A stretch of 11,215 nucleotides of DNA from positions 1 through 11,215 of the forward strand of contig CAZWVM010000119.1 in assembly GCA_964637705.1 (NCBI GenBank), read 5' to 3'. Every line of letters starts with the position of its first letter. Position 1 is the first letter of the stretch. The notes under the pieces are model-generated. The model saw nothing but the letters and a program-made list of their open reading frames with translations. It did no database searches and was not told where the DNA came from. Made by a program: the position numbers and the translations under genes. The stretch comes from CAZWVM01 sp964637705 (GTDB lineage: Bacteria > UBA8481). Shown here piece by piece: positions 8,140 through 11,215 of the stretch.

Positions 8140-10005
8140 CTAGAGAAGGTAGTAGAGCCGGACGAACAGCCGCCCCAGCCTTGTCGAAAGCAGGTAGTCT
8201 CTCGTGATTCTCAGCCCTTGGAGGATCTCTCCGCGGAAACCCATCCCCTGCAGTAGACAACCCGGCTTCTCGGTGACGCTGACAATGGCCGGGCCTGCGA
8301 CCGATGCCATGCCCAGTCCCCCGGGGAGATCCTTCGTGATCCCGGCACAGCGCACGACAATGCCTCCGGCGTCCCCGGCCGAGACGGTCACCATGACCGT
8401 TCGATCCTCGATCCAGACCGCACCCCACGTGTCCGCGTAGTAAAGGCCGAAACTACCCGAACCGGGCGACGTGTCGAAACCAAGAGATCGGAAAAGAGCG
8501 GCCGTGGCCGAGGAAAGGCGGTATTCGATCGTGAAGGCATAGGTCTCGTGGATCGAAGAGGTGCTTCGCGTGTCGCCGATCATCCGTCCGCTTCCCTCGA
8601 GAAACTCGGCCAGGAAGGCGGTGCGTGAGAAGGCCTGGATTCCGGTCGCCGTGGAAGGTATGCCGCCCGGCAATCCCATGACCCTCAGGCTCGAGGTGTC
8701 GGATCGGACGGAAAGCATGACGCCGCCCGTCGGACCCCTCGACCAGATGTGCATGACGGCGGTGTCCGAAGGATCAAGCAGGCGGAACTGGAGCGCGTGC
8801 CCCGCGCCCGTGCCGGTCGCGTTGGCCGATCCGGAGGGTGAATCGGACGTCGTGCCGCCGTTGAGGAGGACCAGGGAGTAGCTTTCCGAACCCGTGACGG
8901 GAACGACGGCGACCGCGGAGGTCTCGAGTGGATCCTGGATTGCGCCGAAGGCTTCGGATGCGGTCAGCTGGAAGGGGAAGGGATGATAGAAGAAGGCCGA
9001 ATCCGTGCCGGCGCGCGCGATCGCATAGAGATAGACCGTGGAGTCTCCGAGCGCTCCGTTGAGAAGAAAAGAACCCGATTCAGGCAGGCCGGCGGCCAGG
9101 AGCGTTCCATCGAAACCCGTCGCATCCGTGTCCGCATAGAGACTCACGATGCGAGTCCGGCTGTCGCTCGCGTAGGCCCGGGCCACGACCACGAAGGGAC
9201 GGGCCAGGTCGACGCCGCCGGCACGGGAAAGGGGAGAGTCGATCCGGACATCGAGAGCCGAGGGGAAAGCGACGGGGGAGCGCGCGACCGAAGAGAGTCG
9301 AAAGCGGTCGATTCGGCCCCGGGCGGCCAACGCCTTCAGAGGATCCGTGTTGCGGCTTCCCAGCTGAAACGGTTCGGTCAGGACGGACGTGTCGAAGGTC
9401 TCCGTGCCGATCGCCACGCCGTTGATATAGAGGCGCATTCCTCCGCTCTCCCATGTGGCCGCGAGGTGGTACCACTGCGTGGGATAGAGAGGCGGAGAGT
9501 CGTCCTGGAGCGGGTAATCGATCTCGGCATACTGCGCGGGCGATTTCGAGATCGACCAGCTCAGGTTGCCGTTTTCCTTCACCGCCAGCGCGGGATATCC
9601 GCCGCCCGGGGGCGTGTTCGCTCGCTCGTCCGTGCTGAAGAGGACGGCGTAGCCCTGGGCCGGGGTGAAGAGAAATGTATCGGGGCGGTAATACATCTCC
9701 ACCGTTCCCTGCGTCCGCAGGTTCTCGGCGTTCAGCCACCAGGTGTCGCTGTAGAGCGCGTAGGCCTTGGTATCCGAGAGCATGAGAGCCTGGCCGCCGA
9801 GATATCCGGTCGAGAAGGAGGCCGAGGCGGCGCGGGACTGGGCTTGGGAGGTTCCTTCGAAGTCGTCGAAGAGGAGGGTCCATGCGTCGGAGGAGTAGTA
9901 GATCGAGGATTCCGGCGCCGCGCTGTGGACAGGCATGAGCACGGGGAGAAACGCAAGGGCGAGCAGGAGGCGAAGCGGAATGAGACCCCGGTGACGATGA
10001 AACAT
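8140..10005 (-). CDS. Secreted LamG (concanavalin A-like) domain protein
   Basis: A complete 621-residue protein from ATG 10005 to TAG 8140-8142. An in-frame TAG lies four codons upstream (10015-10017), which fixes the start. Residues 1-30 form a signal peptide: basic MFHRHR, hydrophobic LLLALAFLPVLMPV, cleavage near HSAA. Residues ~44-243 are a LamG/concanavalin A-like jelly-roll domain, with the family pattern WYHLAATWESGGMRLYINGV at 178-197 and the closing strand GRIDRFRLSSVARS at 230-243. Residues ~250-348 resemble an Ig-like domain (LDVRIDSPLSR, then VYLYAIA). Residues ~365-621 are beta-rich with two cysteines (552 and 583) and match no family I know. The protein ends in an aliphatic/aromatic stretch (LGRLFVRLYYLL) and has no FlgD-like or PNP-type C-terminal domain, unlike the protein encoded upstream. 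LamG folds usually bind carbohydrate or protein ligands; no catalytic residues are visible. Function and substrate are unknown. Confidence 0.92.
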   Translation of the reverse strand: MFHRHRGLIPLRLLLALAFLPVLMPVHSAAPESSIYYSSDAWTLLFDDFEGTSQAQSRAASASFSTGYLGGQALMLSDTKAYALYSDTWWLNAENLRTQGTVEMYYRPDTFLFTPAQGYAVLFSTDERANTPPGGGYPALAVKENGNLSWSISKSPAQYAEIDYPLQDDSPPLYPTQWYHLAATWESGGMRLYINGVAIGTETFDTSVLTEPFQLGSRNTDPLKALAARGRIDRFRLSSVARSPVAFPSALDVRIDSPLSRAGGVDLARPFVVVARAYASDSRTRIVSLYADTDATGFDGTLLAAGLPESGSFLLNGALGDSTVYLYAIARAGTDSAFFYHPFPFQLTASEAFGAIQDPLETSAVAVVPVTGSESYSLVLLNGGTTSDSPSGSANATGTGAGHALQFRLLDPSDTAVMHIWSRGPTGGVMLSVRSDTSSLRVMGLPGGIPSTATGIQAFSRTAFLAEFLEGSGRMIGDTRSTSSIHETYAFTIEYRLSSATAALFRSLGFDTSPGSGSFGLYYADTWGAVWIEDRTVMVTVSAGDAGGIVVRCAGITKDLPGGLGMASVAGPAIVSVTEKPGCLLQGMGFRGEILQGLRITRDYLLSTRLGRLFVRLYYLL

Positions 10006-10214
10006 GGCTCTAGGCTATCGAATAAATCGACGCGAGGCACGAAGAACTCGCTCCGAACCTGCCCCGAGGTCAAGGCGGGTCTTCCCGACATGGATTCACG
10101 GGATTTTGAAGGGTGAATAGAAAACTTCCCAAACTCGATTTTCTTCTGAATTGATCCTGTTTATCCTGTCCATCCTTGTCGAATGGTTTCGGTCGCCCGC
10201 CCGGGGCCCGGACG
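10006..10214. other. Intergenic region between the FlgD-tail gene and the LamG gene
   Basis: A 209-bp gap with no supported gene. It holds the ATCCTGT tandem repeat (10144-10180), a GC-rich patch just past the upstream stop (10196-10212, able to form only a short CCGG hairpin and with no T-run), and a 6-bp inverted repeat attcac/gtgaat (10094-10099 and 10112-10117). The sequence just upstream of the LamG ATG on the coding strand (GATAGCCTAGAGCC) has no good ribosome binding site. I see no convincing sigma-70-like promoter or intrinsic terminator. Confidence 0.6.
10144..10180. repeat. Short intergenic tandem repeat of an ATCCTGT-type 9-mer
   Basis: Plus-strand copies are tgatcctgt (10152-10160), ttatcctgt (10161-10169) and a degenerate ccatccttgt (10170-10179), preceded by ttctgaat. 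On the transcribed minus strand this reads ACAAGGATGG-ACAGGATAA-ACAGGATCA. It starts about 35 nt after the stop of the FlgD-tail gene and ends about 147 nt before the LamG start codon. Composition and periodicity differ from the flanking GC-rich coding DNA. Very similar ATCCTGT-phased intergenic strings are, from memory, widespread in environmental bacterial genomes. I know no proven function. Confidence 0.7.
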
Positions 10215-11215
10215 CTAACGCACCACCGCCGCCTTCTTCACCGCTCTCCCGCCGGGACCGTCGAAGACGAGGAGGTAGATCCCGCTGGCGACCGGGCGGC
10301 CCGAGGCGTTCGCGAGGTTCCACGAGACCGTCCCGCGCCCCGTGTTGATGATCGAGGTGATGCGCAGGGCCGGGTTTGTCGTCGTGTTGGTGAGCGCGTT
10401 CACCGTCGCGTCCTGCAGGAGTTCTCCTCCGAGCGTGTAGATCCGGATCCGCACGTCCCCGCCCGGGAAGTTCGTCAGCTTCAACCCGTATCGCTCGTCC
10501 GTGGCCGCGAGCCCCGACGTCGCCCCGTCCCCACGCCACGGGTTCGGATACGGCACGATCTCCTGCACCTGCCCGTTGAAGGCCAGCGCCCGCGCGTCCA
10601 TGGGGAGCCCCACCGCATACTGCGAGAAGTGGTCGGTCCGGAACTGGATCTTGTTCGAGGCCGGGAACCGCACCGTCGGATACTCGACCCAGTAGGAGCC
10701 GTTCCAGTAGAAGGCCGAGACCGCCGCCTCCGTCCGGTCCGGGATCCCGTCTCCGTCCGAGTCGAATCCCAGCAGGTCCGTCTCCGTGAAGTCCGCCCGC
10801 TGGTAGTGGAGGATGACGATCACCGAGTCGTCGAAGTAGACCGGCGCCGTCGGCGTGTCCGGGTTGAAGAAGAGCTTCGCCACGCCCGAGATGATCACCG
10901 AGTCCGTCGTCGGCGCCGCCGGCGTGTCCGGTCGCCCCACGGCAAGCGTCAATCCGCCCCCGCGGCTCGCTCCCGCAGGCACCACCACCGTCACGACGCC
11001 CGATTCGAAGAGCACTCCCCCGCCCACCGTCACGTTCGCCTGGTTCTCCACCGTCATCGACCGGTTCTCGTAGTAGTGGGCGCCGGTGGAGCGCGTGTAG
11101 CCGATGTACTGCCCGTTCACCGACATCTCCCCGATCACTTCCTGCACCGGCCGCGGCTCGCGGTTGATCTCGATCGGCCCATACGGCGCCGTCTCGTTCG
11201 CGGCGTCGTAGTAGA
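10215..11215 (-). CDS. Surface/secreted protein with FlgD-like Ig C-terminal domain (N-terminus beyond window)
   Basis: A minus-strand frame open from the right edge to TAG 10215-10217. It shows 332 complete codons, and the 5' end lies outside the window. A GTG at 11145-11147 could be called as a start, but conserved-looking sequence continues upstream in frame (IEINREPRPVQEVIGEM), so it is probably internal. Numbering from the first full codon: residues ~25-115 are beta-sandwich-like with Gly/Val-rich strands (VTVGGGVLFESGVVTVVVPA). Residues ~128-202 hold a compact domain with a calcium-binding-like loop, DSDGDGIPD at 151-159, ending DHFSQYAVG, a pattern I associate with bacterial surface proteins. 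Residues ~218-332 are a FlgD-like Ig / sorting-type tail: PYPNPWRGDG (221-230), VRIRIYTLGGELL (254-266), TVSWNLANASG, then ASGIYLLVF and a basic VKKAAVVR terminus. In type IX secretion bacteria such tails direct export and anchoring. Whether this organism has that system cannot be seen here. Confidence 0.9.
   Translation of the reverse strand, partial: YYDAANETAPYGPIEINREPRPVQEVIGEMSVNGQYIGYTRSTGAHYYENRSMTVENQANVTVGGGVLFESGVVTVVVPAGASRGGGLTLAVGRPDTPAAPTTDSVIISGVAKLFFNPDTPTAPVYFDDSVIVILHYQRADFTETDLLGFDSDGDGIPDRTEAAVSAFYWNGSYWVEYPTVRFPASNKIQFRTDHFSQYAVGLPMDARALAFNGQVQEIVPYPNPWRGDGATSGLAATDERYGLKLTNFPGGDVRIRIYTLGGELLQDATVNALTNTTTNPALRITSIINTGRGTVSWNLANASGRPVASGIYLLVFDGPGGRAVKKAAVVR

Noticed and set aside
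8983..10116. A plus-strand open frame of 377 codons opposite the LamG gene
   Set aside because: Codon-aligned antisense shadow of a gene with a clear signal peptide and LamG motifs. The translation is low-complexity and Arg/Gly/Glu-rich.
10094..10130. Inverted repeats attcac/gtgaat and gggatttt/aaaa-ct-tccc as an operator or terminator
   Set aside because: Six- to eight-base arms with bulges, in a gap of this size, are close to chance expectation, and no known binding-site pattern fits.
10096..10539. A minus-strand open frame ending in a DRINRIN-type peptide
   Set aside because: It overlaps the FlgD-tail gene out of frame and runs into the intergenic 9-mer repeat, which produces the repetitive peptide. 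It is not a plausible protein.
10215..11147. Calling the right-hand gene complete from the GTG at 11147
   Set aside because: The frame stays open to the right edge with protein-like sequence upstream of the GTG. There is no signal peptide after the GTG, although the domains are extracellular in type. The true start lies outside the window.
1..11215. CRISPR array, tRNA, rRNA, insertion sequence, or defence/toxin system
   Set aside because: No spaced direct repeats, cloverleaf sequence, transposase, nuclease or toxin motifs were seen. The repeats present are protein-coding domain repeats or the short intergenic 9-mer.

Overview
The window is GC-rich, well over 60% by eye, and every gene I can support lies on the minus strand. 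There are three: the C-terminal end of a secreted or surface protein (10215 to the right edge), a complete LamG-type secreted protein (8140-10005), and most of a giant secreted mosaic protein whose reading frame stays open from its ATG at 8028 to base 1. That last frame is at least 2,676 codons, and its C-terminus lies outside the window. Coding density is high. The only non-coding stretches are 10006-10214 (209 bp) and 8029-8139 (111 bp). I see no tRNA, rRNA, CRISPR array, transposase, or phage or plasmid gene.

The proteins suggest an uncultured, high-GC, Gram-negative-like bacterium with many large exported repeat proteins. Two complete genes begin with clear Sec signal peptides. The right-hand protein ends in a FlgD-like Ig / 'PNP...IYTLGGEL...ASGIYLLVF' C-terminal domain. 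That class of C-terminus is typical of FCB-group bacteria (some with type IX secretion) and of several candidate phyla such as Elusimicrobiota. The phylum cannot be fixed from this window. Neither visible start codon has a convincing Shine-Dalgarno sequence.

Layout in the direction of transcription (right to left): (1) 11215-10215, the end of a protein with an extracellular beta-sandwich region, a DSDGDGIPD calcium-binding-like loop and the FlgD-like tail. (2) A 209-bp gap containing a short tandem repeat of an ATCCTGT-type 9-mer. (3) 10005-8140, a 621-residue protein with signal peptide, LamG/concanavalin-like domain, Ig-like segment and an unrecognised C-terminal third. (4) A 111-bp AT-rich gap with a weak -10-like element. 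(5) 8028-1, the giant protein: signal peptide, FlgD-like Ig domain, two tandem ~307-residue beta-propeller-like units, further NHL-like propeller sequence, Ig-like domains, an S-layer-type E-set domain, and a C-terminal series alternating invasin-like Ig modules with modules carrying D-x-N-x-N-type loops.

No enzyme active site is recognisable. The most economical reading is a set of extracellular, surface or matrix proteins built for binding, display or scaffolding. Whether they form one operon or one machine is not shown by the sequence. The most distinctive features are the size and internal duplications of the giant protein. The long plus-strand open frames are antisense shadows of these minus-strand genes.
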